From Cupriavidus cauae (lineage in GTDB: Bacteria; Pseudomonadota; Gammaproteobacteria; Burkholderiales; Burkholderiaceae), in contig NZ_VWRN01000027.1 in NCBI RefSeq assembly GCF_008632125.1, forward strand, positions 124,001 through 188,000: DNA of 64,000 nucleotides, given 5' to 3'. Shown here in pieces: positions 44,973-53,917 of this stretch (its first letter is position 1; each line of letters starts with the position of its first letter). Under the pieces are notes generated by a model that was given only the letters and a program-made list of their open reading frames with translations, was not told the origin of the DNA and searched no databases. The position numbers were made by a program, and so were the translations under genes.

Positions 44973-47657
44973 ATGCAGCGCTCTGAGCGTCGGCTGTACG
45001 GGTTGATGTCGTGCGGCTGCCTGCTGTGGGCGGCGCTGGTGGCCGCGCAGCTCGGCCGCATCCAGACGCAGCGCGACGATACCGGAGCAGTGCGCGAACG
45101 GCTCGCCGACACGCTGACCAGTGCCGAACGGCGCTGGCTGGCCGCCCATCCGGTGGTGCGCTACAGCGCATCGCCGATCGGTGGGCCGATGGCCTTCGTC
45201 GGCGCCGGTGGACATGCCGCCGGCATCGCCGTACAGACGCTCGAGCAGGTCGGCCGCATCACCGGCCTGCGTTTCGAACCGGTCTGGCAGCAAGACCCCG
45301 GGGCGCGCGAAGCGGCCCTGCGCGACGGCACGGTGCTGCTGGTGCCCGCGGTGACGGCGGACTTGCCGCCGCCGGATGCCGCCGCGATGCGCGAATCGGG
45401 ACGCCGGGCGCGCCGGTTGCAGCCATCGCTGCCCTATCTGATTACGCCATGGGTCATCACCACCCACGCCGCCAACGGCGCCATCCGCGATGCCGCGGGC
45501 CTGGCCGGCATGCGCATCGCCGTGCGCCGCAGCAGCCGCGGCCTGGCGGAGCGTCTCGCACAGGTTCCCAACGCCACCGTCATCCGCACCAGTTCCACGA
45601 CCGAGGCTTACCGCATGGTCGCGCACGGCCAGGCCGACGCCGCGGTCGACACGCTGACCTGCGCGCACTACATGGTCCGCTACGCCTTCGCGCCATGGCT
45701 GCGCGTGGCCGCTCCGCTCGGCCCGCAGCCGGCCGCGATCGGCTTCGGCGTTTCGCCGGCGGCGCCGCAGCTGCGCATGATCCTGAACAAGGCATTGGCC
45801 GCGATCCCGCCAGCGCACTGGGACGCGCTGCAGGCCGGCTGGGTGTCGACGGCGCCGATGCCCGCTGCGGTTCCCGCTGCGCTGCCGGCGCCCGCGCACG
45901 CGCACCACGGACGTCGGCCATGGCTGCTGACCTGCTCGCTCGGCACCTTGCTGTGGATGACGGCAATGGGTGCGTGCGCGGTCGCCCTGCATCGCCACGG
46001 CCGGCGCATCGCCCGCGCCGCCACTACGCTGCACCGGCGCTTGGGCCACGCAAGCCCGGCCACCCACCGCAGCGCGGCCGGCATGCGGCCGTCCGCGGAC
46101 GGCGGCCACCGTGGTCCCTCGCCTTGTGTGGGCTCTGCCGTCGGCGCTGCCGTCGGTGCTTCCCCCGGCGCTTCGCCCGATGCGGACCGCCTGAGCCTGC
46201 TGGCGACGATCTGCCATGAAATCCGGACACCGATGCACGCGGTGATCGGCATCCTCGATCTGCTCAAGCACAAGACCGCGATCCATGGCGAGGCCCGCCA
46301 CTACATCGACACCGCGCACGACTGCGCCAAGTCGCTGGTCGCGCTGGTCGGCGATCTGCTCGACATGGCGCGGCTGGAGGCGGGCCGAATGGAAATCCGG
46401 CCGGAGCCGGTGCAGCTCGATACGCTGCTGCAGCAGTGGGTCCAGGCGTTTCGGCCGCTGGCGGCATCGCGCGGTCTGCGCATCCGCCTGCAGTTGGGCA
46501 CGCTGCGGGCCCGTCGCCATCGGGCCGACCCGCAGCGGCTGCGGCAGGTGGTCGGCAATCTGCTCAGCAATGCGATCAAGTTCAGCGGCCATGGCGACAT
46601 CACGGTGAAGCTCGAGAGCGCGGGCGAGGATGTCGATCGGGAAACGGTGCGCATCGTGGTGCGCGACCGCGGCCCCGGCATCGCCGCGGACCAGATGCCC
46701 CGGCTGTTCGAGCCGTTCTTCCGGGCCGCGGAAGCGCGCTCGACCAGCGGTACCGGCCTCGGTCTGTCGATCTCGCGCCAGCTCGCCCGCCAGATGGGCG
46801 GGGACCTCGAACTGCTCAGCCGGCCGGGCCAGGGCACCACCGCGCTGCTGACCCTGACGCTGGCCGCGGAGGCCTGTGCAGGACGCGCGCTGCGCGGCGA
46901 CAGCCGTCAGGCCGCTCGCGGCCGGCCGGCGATCGCGCCATTGCGCAAGGGCTATTGCGCGCTGATCGTCGACGACCATCCGGCGGGCCGGATGCTGCTG
47001 GCCAGGCAGCTGCGTCATCTGGGTGTGGAGGCAATCGGTACCGGCGATGCCCACGAGGCGCTGGTGCGGTGCGCGGCGCCGGACCCCACCTTCGATCTCG
47101 TGATCCTCGACTGCAACATGCCCGGCATGGACGGCTTCACGCTGGCGCGCAAGCTGCGCGCGCAGGAGCGGGCCCTGGCCCGGCCGCGCGTGCCCGTGCT
47201 TGGCTACAGCGCCGACGCGCGGCCGCACAACCGCCAGCAAGCCCTGGCAGCCGGCATGGACGATTGCCTGTTCAAGCCGATCGATCTCGACACGCTCGGG
47301 CGCGCATTGCAACACTGGCTGGGGGACCCGCCGGGCGGGCGATGCCTTTCGACGCCATTTGCCGCAGCGCCCCACGCGCCGGCCCCCGATGCGGCGGTAC
47401 GGGCAGCCTTGCTGGCCGGCAACACGGCGGATCTGGCCGCGCTGCGCGTCACTGTGGCGCGCGCCGACTGGCGGGCGGCCCACGCCATCGCGCACCGTAT
47501 CAAGGGCGCCGCGCGGATGGTATCGGCCGATGCCGTCGCGGCGGGCTGCGAGGCGCTGGAGGCGGCGTGCCGCGACGGCGATGCCGCCGGCGTGGCGGCC
47601 GCGATGGCGCAACTGGTGCCGGCGCTCGCGCGGTGGGCCAGGACGCTGTCGAGCTGA
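44973..47657 (+). CDS. BvgS/EvgS-like hybrid sensor histidine kinase
   Basis: This 894-aa membrane kinase has, in order, a membrane helix (about 9-27), one periplasmic SBP_bac_3-type sensor domain (about 55-300), a second membrane helix (about 316-337), a HisKA domain with His415 (ICHEIRTPM), a HATPase domain (NLLSNAIKF, DRGPGI, GTGLGLSIS), a receiver domain with Asp713 (ILDCNMPGMDG), and an Hpt domain with His841 (AHRIKGAARM). This is the full His-Asp-His relay of BvgS. No PAS domain is apparent. The ATG at 44973 is chosen over a TTG at 44865. The probable partner is the regulator at 48022, 364 bp downstream. Confidence 0.88.
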   Translation: MQRSERRLYGLMSCGCLLWAALVAAQLGRIQTQRDDTGAVRERLADTLTSAERRWLAAHPVVRYSASPIGGPMAFVGAGGHAAGIAVQTLEQVGRITGLRFEPVWQQDPGAREAALRDGTVLLVPAVTADLPPPDAAAMRESGRRARRLQPSLPYLITPWVITTHAANGAIRDAAGLAGMRIAVRRSSRGLAERLAQVPNATVIRTSSTTEAYRMVAHGQADAAVDTLTCAHYMVRYAFAPWLRVAAPLGPQPAAIGFGVSPAAPQLRMILNKALAAIPPAHWDALQAGWVSTAPMPAAVPAALPAPAHAHHGRRPWLLTCSLGTLLWMTAMGACAVALHRHGRRIARAATTLHRRLGHASPATHRSAAGMRPSADGGHRGPSPCVGSAVGAAVGASPGASPDADRLSLLATICHEIRTPMHAVIGILDLLKHKTAIHGEARHYIDTAHDCAKSLVALVGDLLDMARLEAGRMEIRPEPVQLDTLLQQWVQAFRPLAASRGLRIRLQLGTLRARRHRADPQRLRQVVGNLLSNAIKFSGHGDITVKLESAGEDVDRETVRIVVRDRGPGIAADQMPRLFEPFFRAAEARSTSGTGLGLSISRQLARQMGGDLELLSRPGQGTTALLTLTLAAEACAGRALRGDSRQAARGRPAIAPLRKGYCALIVDDHPAGRMLLARQLRHLGVEAIGTGDAHEALVRCAAPDPTFDLVILDCNMPGMDGFTLARKLRAQERALARPRVPVLGYSADARPHNRQQALAAGMDDCLFKPIDLDTLGRALQHWLGDPPGGRCLSTPFAAAPHAPAPDAAVRAALLAGNTADLAALRVTVARADWRAAHAIAHRIKGAARMVSADAVAAGCEALEAACRDGDAAGVAAAMAQLVPALARWARTLSS

Positions 47658-48021
47658 GCGCAGCGGAGCTGACCCCGCCCTGCCGGCCGGACTCAGCCGC
47701 ACACCCTCGCACCCGATCCCGTTTTGAGACTCGTCTTATCGCTTCGCGCTCCCTTGCCCACTAATCTGGCGGGGCATTGCAGCGCTTTCCGACTATTTCC
47801 CGTTTTTGGTCTGAGGGTGGGCATGTGCGCTGTCGCTGTGCCGGGCGGTAGTGTCGTCCTGTCCGTACCTCCATCGTGTCATGGGGCCGCCCGATACAGA
47901 TGTCACGCGCTTTGCGCCGCACGGCATTTGCCGCGCGGCGCTTCTTTTCCGATGGACCGCACGCCCTGGCACCAGCCGCGCTCTGCGACGGGGCTCGGCA
48001 CGCGGGCGCAGGAGCAATGGC
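47658..48021. other. Gene-free stretch before the response regulator
   Basis: I see no supported gene in these 364 bases. They contain the leader of the response regulator gene, including its AGGAG Shine-Dalgarno at 48010-48014. A separate promoter for the regulator is likely here. Confidence 0.55.
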
Positions 48022-48693
48022 ATGGCACTGAACATCGTCGTCGCGGACGACCACCCCGCGATCTCCCTGGCGATCCGCAGCGTCCTGCAAGGGCACGCCG
48101 GCTGGCAGGTCTGCGCTGACGTGACGACGCCCGAGGCACTGTTTCGCGCCATCGCTACGTGTACGCCCGACGTCGTGGTCACCGACTACCATATGCCGGG
48201 CGGCCAGGCCAAGGATGGATTGCGGATGCTCGGGCAGATGCGACGGCAGCATCCGCAGATGCGCGTGGTGGTGCTGACGATGATGACCAACCCGCTGATC
48301 CTGCGCGCCATCGCGGAGGTGCCGGTGCAGGGCATCCTGCTGAAGGATTCGCCGCTCGACGAGCTCGTCCACACCCTGGTCCAGGTCGAGCGCGGCCAGA
48401 CCTATATCGGCAAATCGGCGGCGCGCATCCTGGCGGAATCGAGTTCGCGCTACCCCTGTCCGGAGGAACGGGCCGGCATCGGCAGCCTGTCGGTGCGGGA
48501 AACTGAGGTGCTGCGGCTCTATCTGAGCGGCAAGTCGGTGACACAGATCGCCACGGCCTTGAGCCGCAGCGTCAAGACCATCAGCCGGCAGAAGAACTGC
48601 GCGATGCAGAAGCTGGGGGCCAGCAACGACAGGGAACTGTTCGACTTTGCCGCGCGACAGGATTTGATGCTGCCGCAGCCGTCGGCGGGCTAG
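48022..48693 (+). CDS. Response regulator, RcsB-like (NarL/LuxR type)
   Basis: This 223-aa regulator has a receiver domain with phospho-Asp in VVVTDYHMPGG (about residue 55), Lys in LLKDSP, and a LuxR-type helix-turn-helix (LSVRETEVLRLYLSGKSVTQ, TALSRSVKTISRQKNCAMQK). The end of the DNA-binding domain resembles RcsB/EvgA (KTIS-QK--AM-KLG--ND). It is expected to take phosphate from the hybrid kinase upstream. The ATG at 48022 has AGGAG 7 nt before it. Confidence 0.88.
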   Translation: MALNIVVADDHPAISLAIRSVLQGHAGWQVCADVTTPEALFRAIATCTPDVVVTDYHMPGGQAKDGLRMLGQMRRQHPQMRVVVLTMMTNPLILRAIAEVPVQGILLKDSPLDELVHTLVQVERGQTYIGKSAARILAESSSRYPCPEERAGIGSLSVRETEVLRLYLSGKSVTQIATALSRSVKTISRQKNCAMQKLGASNDRELFDFAARQDLMLPQPSAG

Positions 48694-48714
48694 CCGACGG
48701 CGTACGGTCCGGCA

Positions 48715-48733
48715 CGCACGACTTGTTCGTGCG
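48715..48733. terminator. Hairpin between convergent genes
   Basis: The stem CGCACGA/TCGTGCG with a 5-nt loop lies between the response regulator and the symporter gene, which converge. No clear T-run follows. Confidence 0.5.
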
Positions 48734-48748
48734 CCCTTGGTCGTTCCC

Positions 48749-50269
48749 TTATTCGGCGGAGCGCGGTGCCGCGATGACCGGCGAGACGGCGGGCTCGCCG
48801 CCGTCCTGATCGTCGCCCGGGCGGCGCTGCTTGACGCCGGCCGCACGCTGCTCCCAGAAGACCGCGTTATCGATCCCCAGCGGACCCGGCACGAAATTCG
48901 GGTCGAGGCCCTGCCGCTTCTGCGCCTCGTAGTCGCGCAGCGCCTTCAGCGCGGGCTTCTGCAGGATCACGATCGCCACGATGTTGAGCCACGCCATCAG
49001 GCCCACGCCGATATCGCCCAGCGCCCAGGCCAGCGTCGCGGTGCGCACGCAGCCGTACAGCGTGGCGGCCAGGATCGCGATCTTCAGCAGGAACACCATC
49101 CACGGGCGGTGGATCTTGCGGTTGATATACGCGACGTTGGTCTCGGCGATGTAGTAGTAGGCGACGATGGTCGTGAACGCGAAGAAGAACAGCGCGATCG
49201 CCACGAAGGCGGCGCCAAAGCCAGGCAGCACGCTTTCGACCGCATGCTGCGTGAAGCCCGGTCCCGCTTCCACGCCGGCCAGGCCGGTGTGCAGCGCTTC
49301 CTTGGCGGGACCGACCACGTTGTAGGCGCCGGTGATCAGGATCATGAAGGCCGTCGCCGAGCAGACGAACAGCGTGTCGACATAGATCGAGAACGCCTGC
49401 ACCAGGCCCTGCTTGGCCGGATGCGAGACTTCGGCGGCCGCCGAGGGATGGGGGCCGGTACCCTGGCCGGCTTCGTTCGAGTAGACGCCGCGCTTGACGC
49501 CCCACTGGATCGCCAGGCCGAGCACCGCGCCGAAGGCCGACTCCAGGCCGAAGGCGCTACGCAGGATCAGGCTCATGACCTCGGGCAGCTTGCCGACGTT
49601 GAGCGCGACGATCACGCAGGCCACCAGGATGTAGCCCAGCGCCATGAACGGCACCACGATCTCGGCGAACTTGGCGATGCGCTTGACGCCGCCGAAGATG
49701 ATCAGGCCGAGCAGAATGACCAGCACCGCGCCGGTCACCGCCGGATCGATGCCGAATGAATTGGTCATGCCGGCCGCGATGCTGTTCGACTGCACGCCGG
49801 GCATCAGCACGCCGCAGGCAAGGATCGTCGCCAGCGCGAAGATCCAGGCGTACCACTTGGTGCCCAGCCCTTTCTCGATGTAGTACGCCGGGCCGCCGCG
49901 ATACTGGCCGTCGACCTCTTCCTTGTAGATCTGCGCCAGCGTCGATTCCACGAACGCCGTGCTGGCGCCGAGGAAGGCCATCACCCACATCCAGAACACC
50001 GCGCCGGGACCGCCGAAGGTAATGGCGGTTGCCACGCCAGCGATATTGCCGGTGCCGACCCGTCCCGACAGCGACATCGCCAGGGCCTGGAAGGAGCTGA
50101 CACCCTGTGCCGAGGACTTGCCGTCCAGCATCAGGCGGATCATGCCGAAGAAGTGCCGCACCTGGGCAAATCGAGTGCGAATGGAGAAATACAGGCCGAC
50201 GCCCAGGCACAGGTAGATCAGTGCCGAGCTCCAGATGATGCCGTTGACGGCATCGACGATTTCGTTCAT
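48749..50269 (-). CDS. Sodium:alanine/glycine symporter (AGCS family)
   Basis: This 506-aa inner-membrane protein has about 11 helices and the AGCS signature GRVGTGNIAGVATAITFGGP and GAVFWMWVMAFLGASTAFVE, with NEAGQGTGPHPSAAAE in the second half. It imports alanine or glycine with Na+. The C-terminus has a short hydrophilic tail. It has a 404-bp leader; no glycine riboswitch was found in it. Confidence 0.93.
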   Translation of the reverse strand: MNEIVDAVNGIIWSSALIYLCLGVGLYFSIRTRFAQVRHFFGMIRLMLDGKSSAQGVSSFQALAMSLSGRVGTGNIAGVATAITFGGPGAVFWMWVMAFLGASTAFVESTLAQIYKEEVDGQYRGGPAYYIEKGLGTKWYAWIFALATILACGVLMPGVQSNSIAAGMTNSFGIDPAVTGAVLVILLGLIIFGGVKRIAKFAEIVVPFMALGYILVACVIVALNVGKLPEVMSLILRSAFGLESAFGAVLGLAIQWGVKRGVYSNEAGQGTGPHPSAAAEVSHPAKQGLVQAFSIYVDTLFVCSATAFMILITGAYNVVGPAKEALHTGLAGVEAGPGFTQHAVESVLPGFGAAFVAIALFFFAFTTIVAYYYIAETNVAYINRKIHRPWMVFLLKIAILAATLYGCVRTATLAWALGDIGVGLMAWLNIVAIVILQKPALKALRDYEAQKRQGLDPNFVPGPLGIDNAVFWEQRAAGVKQRRPGDDQDGGEPAVSPVIAAPRSAE

Positions 50270-50673
50270 GGCGAATCTCCGAGTCGGGTTCGGGCGAGAT
50301 GGTGCCCGTCAGTCGGCGGTCGAGGCGCCCCGGGGTCGAGGCAAAACCGCCCCCCTGGAAAAAGGCGTAACCATACCGCAACCGCTCGTTGTCACCCCAC
50401 CTAGGGAGAACCCGAATTCGTCGTCCGAAACGGCCTCTGGCGCGTTGTGGGATGCAGGATCGTGCACCACGAGCGGGCATGATCGGCGGGGTCGCAAGCG
50501 CCTCAAATGTGTCGCCGGGAAACAAAAGTCGGCACTGACAGGCGGTTTTTACGTCACCGAACCACAAGTTACAGAACTGTTTCATGTTGTCGCCGCCGAG
50601 GCCGGCCGCAGGCCCGATCGTGCGTCGTAACCTGAACGCTCCCCTACCGCTCCGATGGATGCAGAGGAATCTC
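50270..50673. other. Divergent leader region without a supported gene
   Basis: These 404 bases separate the leftward symporter from the rightward HAD-like gene. They are less GC-rich near 50520-50600. I looked for a glycine riboswitch reading toward the symporter and did not find its conserved core. No gene supported. Confidence 0.5.
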
Positions 50674-51261
50674 ATGTCTGAACGATTGATCATGCTCGAC
50701 GTGCCCGGAGTGCTGTTCTCCGAGCGCTCCGCCGCGCGGCTGGGCGGCAAACCGGAAGCCGGCGCGGTGCGCGAACTGCGCCTGTTCGATCCGGTCGCGC
50801 TGGGCTTCGTACGGCGGCTGTTCGGGCTGGCCGGCGCCCGTGTGGTGCTGCCGCATGCCTGGAGCACCGGCGCCCGCTCGGCCCTGGTGCAACAGCTTGA
50901 CCTGCAGGTACATGCCTTCGCGCCGGCGGCCAACGGCGGCTTCGGCGCCGAGGTGGCCGCCTATCTGGCCGCAACCCGGCCCGTTCCGCAGAACTACGTG
51001 GTGCTGACCGCCGATGCAGCCTCCGTCGATGCGTCGCTGCAGTCCCGCCTGATCGCACTCGATCCGGCCAAGGGACTGACGCTGGACGACTTCAAGCAGG
51101 CGCTGGACCTGCTGGGCGTGGCCTGCCCCAATGGCATGTATCCGCCGACGCAGCCCGACCCGCGCCTGCAGGCACGGCTGCAGCAACTGCGGCGCGCCGC
51201 CCGCCATGGCGCCCTGCCCGGATTGGTGCCGTCGCCGCTGGCCGAGCCGGCGCACGCCTGA
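50674..51261 (+). CDS. HAD-like protein with altered catalytic motif
   Basis: This 195-aa protein resembles the small HAD-like domain found in RNA-repair and orphan proteins. It has LIMLDVPGVLFSE (residues 5-17), VVLPHAWSTGARSALVQQL and YVVLTADAASVDASLQSRLI followed by LDPAKGLTLDD. The canonical DxDGVL reads LDVPGVL, so the second (acid/base) Asp is Pro, and the usual LDDD acidic motif reads LTADA. It is therefore probably not a phosphatase. An AGAGGAA Shine-Dalgarno precedes the ATG at 50674. It stands alone; function unknown. Confidence 0.62.
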   Translation: MSERLIMLDVPGVLFSERSAARLGGKPEAGAVRELRLFDPVALGFVRRLFGLAGARVVLPHAWSTGARSALVQQLDLQVHAFAPAANGGFGAEVAAYLAATRPVPQNYVVLTADAASVDASLQSRLIALDPAKGLTLDDFKQALDLLGVACPNGMYPPTQPDPRLQARLQQLRRAARHGALPGLVPSPLAEPAHA

Positions 51262-51426
51262 GTTCGGCCCACGCCTGCCGCGGCGCACGCTTGAGCTGGG
51301 CGCAAGCCTGAGCCTGGTGCACGCCGAGACTCCGGGCACGCCGGACCTTCTCCGTCGGGATCAGCCCGCATAGGCAGTCCCGCCCCCCGTCTGCATAATG
51401 TGGCGGCATGAACCGAGGGGGCGGAG

Positions 51427-52446
51427 ATGACAGCAGCCGCGCTGGCTGACCGACGCGGCATCCACTGGCGACGCGGCTGGACGCGGCCTCTGCCGACCGT
51501 CCTTGCCGCGACGGTTGCCGCGGCCCTCGCCCGGGCCCTTGGCGTGGTCCTCGCGGCCGTCGTTGCCGCCCTCTGGGCGCCAGGCTCGCACGCGCAGCCG
51601 GCCGGACCGCCGGCGTCCTCCGCGGCGCCTGCCACTCTCGCCAATCCGGCCCCTCCCGCCGCTGCTGCCGCTCCGGCCACCCCATCCGTCCAACCTGCCG
51701 ACGCCACCGCTCCGCCGGTCTGCCAGGCACCGTGGTTCCGCAGCGGCGCCCGCGCGCAGCTCGAGGCCGATGGCCAGATGCCGATGTCGATCACGATGAC
51801 GGTGCGCCATCCCGGCCCCGTGCCGGGCGGCTGCGCGGCCTGGCTCGACATCCATTCGAAGTCCGCGCTGGCCGCGATGATGGGCCCGCCGGTGGTCATG
51901 GACCAGATGCACCGGCTGACGCTGGTGCGCGATACGGGCTCGGCCAATGGCCGGATCAGCAGCCAGCACGCCACCATCAACGCCCAGGCCCGCTATGCCC
52001 GGCTGTTCGGCGAGGCCTCGTTCGAGGGCACGGGCCTGTTGTCCTATGCCGGCCACGATATCCGCGAGGGCGCCACGCTGCCCGGCGAGTCGCTGCATTC
52101 CACCGCCAGCCTGCAGATCAACAGCCTGCATTCGGGCGAAGCGGTGACCACCATCCGCGTGCCACGCGCAACCATCTACATCGGCGAGCGCCGGGTCGGC
52201 CGGCGGCAACATATCGACACGCCGCTTGGCCGCCGCGAATGCCTGCCGATCCGGTACGACAAGCAGGCCTCGCTGGGCGAGGTCCATATCGGCGACGACG
52301 TCGAACGGCCGGACCCGTACAGCATGACCGTGACCGACTGGTACTGCCCCAGCGAAGCCTTCGTGCTGCGCACGGAGATCCGCCAGGGCGACCAGCAGCA
52401 GGTCATCGAGACCACGGCGATCGGCATGCCGGAGGGCGGGCGGTAG
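51427..52446 (+). CDS. Large exported protein of unknown function
   Basis: This 339-aa protein has a hydrophobic N-terminal region (ALGVVLAAVVAALWAPGSHA, about residues 37-56) that is a likely signal peptide, preceded by about 36 Arg/Ala-rich residues. A Pro/Ala-rich linker (about 57-95) follows, then a globular part with four Cys (PVCQAPW, GGCAAW, RRECLPI, WYCPSE) and many Gly/His residues. It is probably periplasmic or surface-attached. I do not recognise the family. Confidence 0.62.
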   Translation: MTAAALADRRGIHWRRGWTRPLPTVLAATVAAALARALGVVLAAVVAALWAPGSHAQPAGPPASSAAPATLANPAPPAAAAAPATPSVQPADATAPPVCQAPWFRSGARAQLEADGQMPMSITMTVRHPGPVPGGCAAWLDIHSKSALAAMMGPPVVMDQMHRLTLVRDTGSANGRISSQHATINAQARYARLFGEASFEGTGLLSYAGHDIREGATLPGESLHSTASLQINSLHSGEAVTTIRVPRATIYIGERRVGRRQHIDTPLGRRECLPIRYDKQASLGEVHIGDDVERPDPYSMTVTDWYCPSEAFVLRTEIRQGDQQQVIETTAIGMPEGGR

Positions 52447-52461
52447 GGCCTGCGGCAAGGC

Positions 52462-52530
52462 GGGCGACAGGGTTGGCGAAAGGGTTGGCGACAGGGCCGC
52501 CGGCAGGGTTGGCGGCAGGACAGGCGATCG
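52462..52530. repeat. Imperfect GGCGACAGGGTT tandem repeat
   Basis: Five or so degenerate copies of a GGCGACAGGGTT-type unit lie in the spacer between the exported protein and hmp, which converge. Confidence 0.65.
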
Positions 52531-52560
52531 CGGGGGCGACCGCCTCCGCTACCGCGCCGC

Positions 52561-53748
52561 TCACGCCGCCTGCAAGTCCTCCAGCGGTCCGAAGAACTCA
52601 AAGCGCAGGCGCTCGGGCGCGATGCCCAGGGCGCGACCGTCGGCATAGACCGAGCGCATGAAGGCCTTCGGCCCCAGCAGGTAGAAGTCGACGTCGCGGT
52701 CGGCAGGCAGCCGGCTCGCCAGCAGCTCACGCGTGACGAAGCCCACGGCGTGCGGGTCATCGCCTTCCCGCGGCGTGTCGTAGACGTAGCAAACGCTCAC
52801 ATTGCCGTGGTTGGCGGCGATCGCATCGACGCGCTCACGGAAGGCATGCACGCCGCCGTGCCGCGCGGCATGGATGAAGTGGACCGGCCGGCCGGCGGGC
52901 GCGGCCGCTTCCAGCATGCTGATGGCGGGCGTGATGCCGACCCCGCCGGTCACCAGCACCAGCGGCCGGTCGTTGGCCGCCTGCTCGAGCACGAAGTCGC
53001 CGCAAGGCTGCAGCGCCTGCAGGACGTCGCCCACCGCGGTATGGTCGTGCAGCCAGTTCGACGCGCGGCCGCCCGGCTCGCGCTTGACGCTGATCCGGTA
53101 CCACGGCTTGCCCGGCGCATCGGACAGCGAGTAGTGGCGACGGGTCGGCGCCCCGTCGATGGTCAGCAGCAGCGTCAGGTACTGGCCCGGCCGGAAGGCG
53201 GGCAGCACGCCGCCGTCCGCGGGCTCCAGGTAGAACGAGGTAATGATCTCGCTCTCCTGCACCTTGCGCGCGATGCGCAGGCCGCGCGTTCCGCGCCAGC
53301 CACCGGGCTGGGCCGCGTTGTCGCGGTAGACCGCCTCCTCGGCATCGATCAGGATCTTCGCCAGTACGCCATAGGCCTCGCCCCAGGCGCCGACGATGTC
53401 GTCGGTCGCCGCTTCGCCAAGCACGTCGCGGATCGCCTGCAGCAGGCAGCCGCCGACGATCGGGTAGTGCTCGGGCTGGACGCCCAGTGCGGCGTGCTTC
53501 TGCACGATCCGCGGCAGCGCGCCGGCCAGCGCGTCGAGCTGGTCGATATGGCTGGCGAAGGCGAGCACCGCGCCGGCCAGGGCGCGTGCCTGCGTGCCGT
53601 GCACCTGGTGGGCCTCGTTGAAGAAGGCCTTCAGTTCCGGATGCCGGGTCAGCAACAGACGATAGAAGTGTTGCGTGATCGCTTCGCCGTGCTGCTTCAG
53701 CACGGGCACCGTGGCCTTGACCAGCGCGATGGTATTCGGGGACAGCAT
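52561..53748 (-). CDS. hmp: Flavohemoprotein, nitric oxide dioxygenase
   Basis: This 395-aa cytoplasmic enzyme converts NO plus O2 to nitrate with NAD(P)H. The globin domain (residues 1-135) includes FYRLLLTRHPELKAFFNEAH and the haem-ligand His in VQKHAALGVQPEHYPIVG. The FAD domain has RHYSLSD and the NAD domain has VTGGVGITPAISML; the C-terminus ends FEFFGPLEDL. The ATG at 53748 has AGGAGCG before it. The gene diverges from norR, with three NorR-type sites and a sigma-54-like promoter between. Confidence 0.96.
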   Translation of the reverse strand: MLSPNTIALVKATVPVLKQHGEAITQHFYRLLLTRHPELKAFFNEAHQVHGTQARALAGAVLAFASHIDQLDALAGALPRIVQKHAALGVQPEHYPIVGGCLLQAIRDVLGEAATDDIVGAWGEAYGVLAKILIDAEEAVYRDNAAQPGGWRGTRGLRIARKVQESEIITSFYLEPADGGVLPAFRPGQYLTLLLTIDGAPTRRHYSLSDAPGKPWYRISVKREPGGRASNWLHDHTAVGDVLQALQPCGDFVLEQAANDRPLVLVTGGVGITPAISMLEAAAPAGRPVHFIHAARHGGVHAFRERVDAIAANHGNVSVCYVYDTPREGDDPHAVGFVTRELLASRLPADRDVDFYLLGPKAFMRSVYADGRALGIAPERLRFEFFGPLEDLQAA

Positions 53749-53790
53749 GAAAACGCTCCTGTGGTTGGACGTCGAGAGGTACCTTGTCAT

Positions 53791-53806
53791 ATCAAGCGGC
53801 ATGCCA
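53791..53806 (-). promoter_or_regulatory. Possible sigma-54 promoter of hmp
   Basis: Read leftward, TGGCATGCCGCTTGAT matches the -24 GG element and a -12 element that reads TTGA in place of TTGC. It lies 43-58 bp upstream of the hmp start and downstream of the NorR sites, which is the expected geometry. Confidence 0.5.
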
Positions 53807-53860
53807 GGGGGGGACACCGGGCGCAAACCCTTGATTCTTATGGCATCATGCAATGCAGTT

Positions 53861-53917
53861 GTCCAAATGACTACGCGTCATCCGTTGTCCGAATGACAAC
53901 GTTGTTGTCCACATGAC
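53861..53917. promoter_or_regulatory. Three NorR enhancer sites (GT-N7-AC)
   Basis: GTCCAAATGAC (53861-53871), GTCCGAATGAC (53887-53897) and GTCCACATGAC (53907-53917) share the pattern GT-N7-AC known for NorR. They are spaced 26 and 20 bp. The third overlaps the norR ATG at 53913. Three sites are typical of NorR enhancers. Confidence 0.85.

Noticed and set aside
44718..47702. A 994-codon open frame on the minus strand
   Set aside because: It is antisense to the BvgS-like kinase; no domain is visible.
50270..50673. Glycine riboswitch before the AGCS symporter
   Set aside because: I read the leftward leader and did not find the conserved paired cores.
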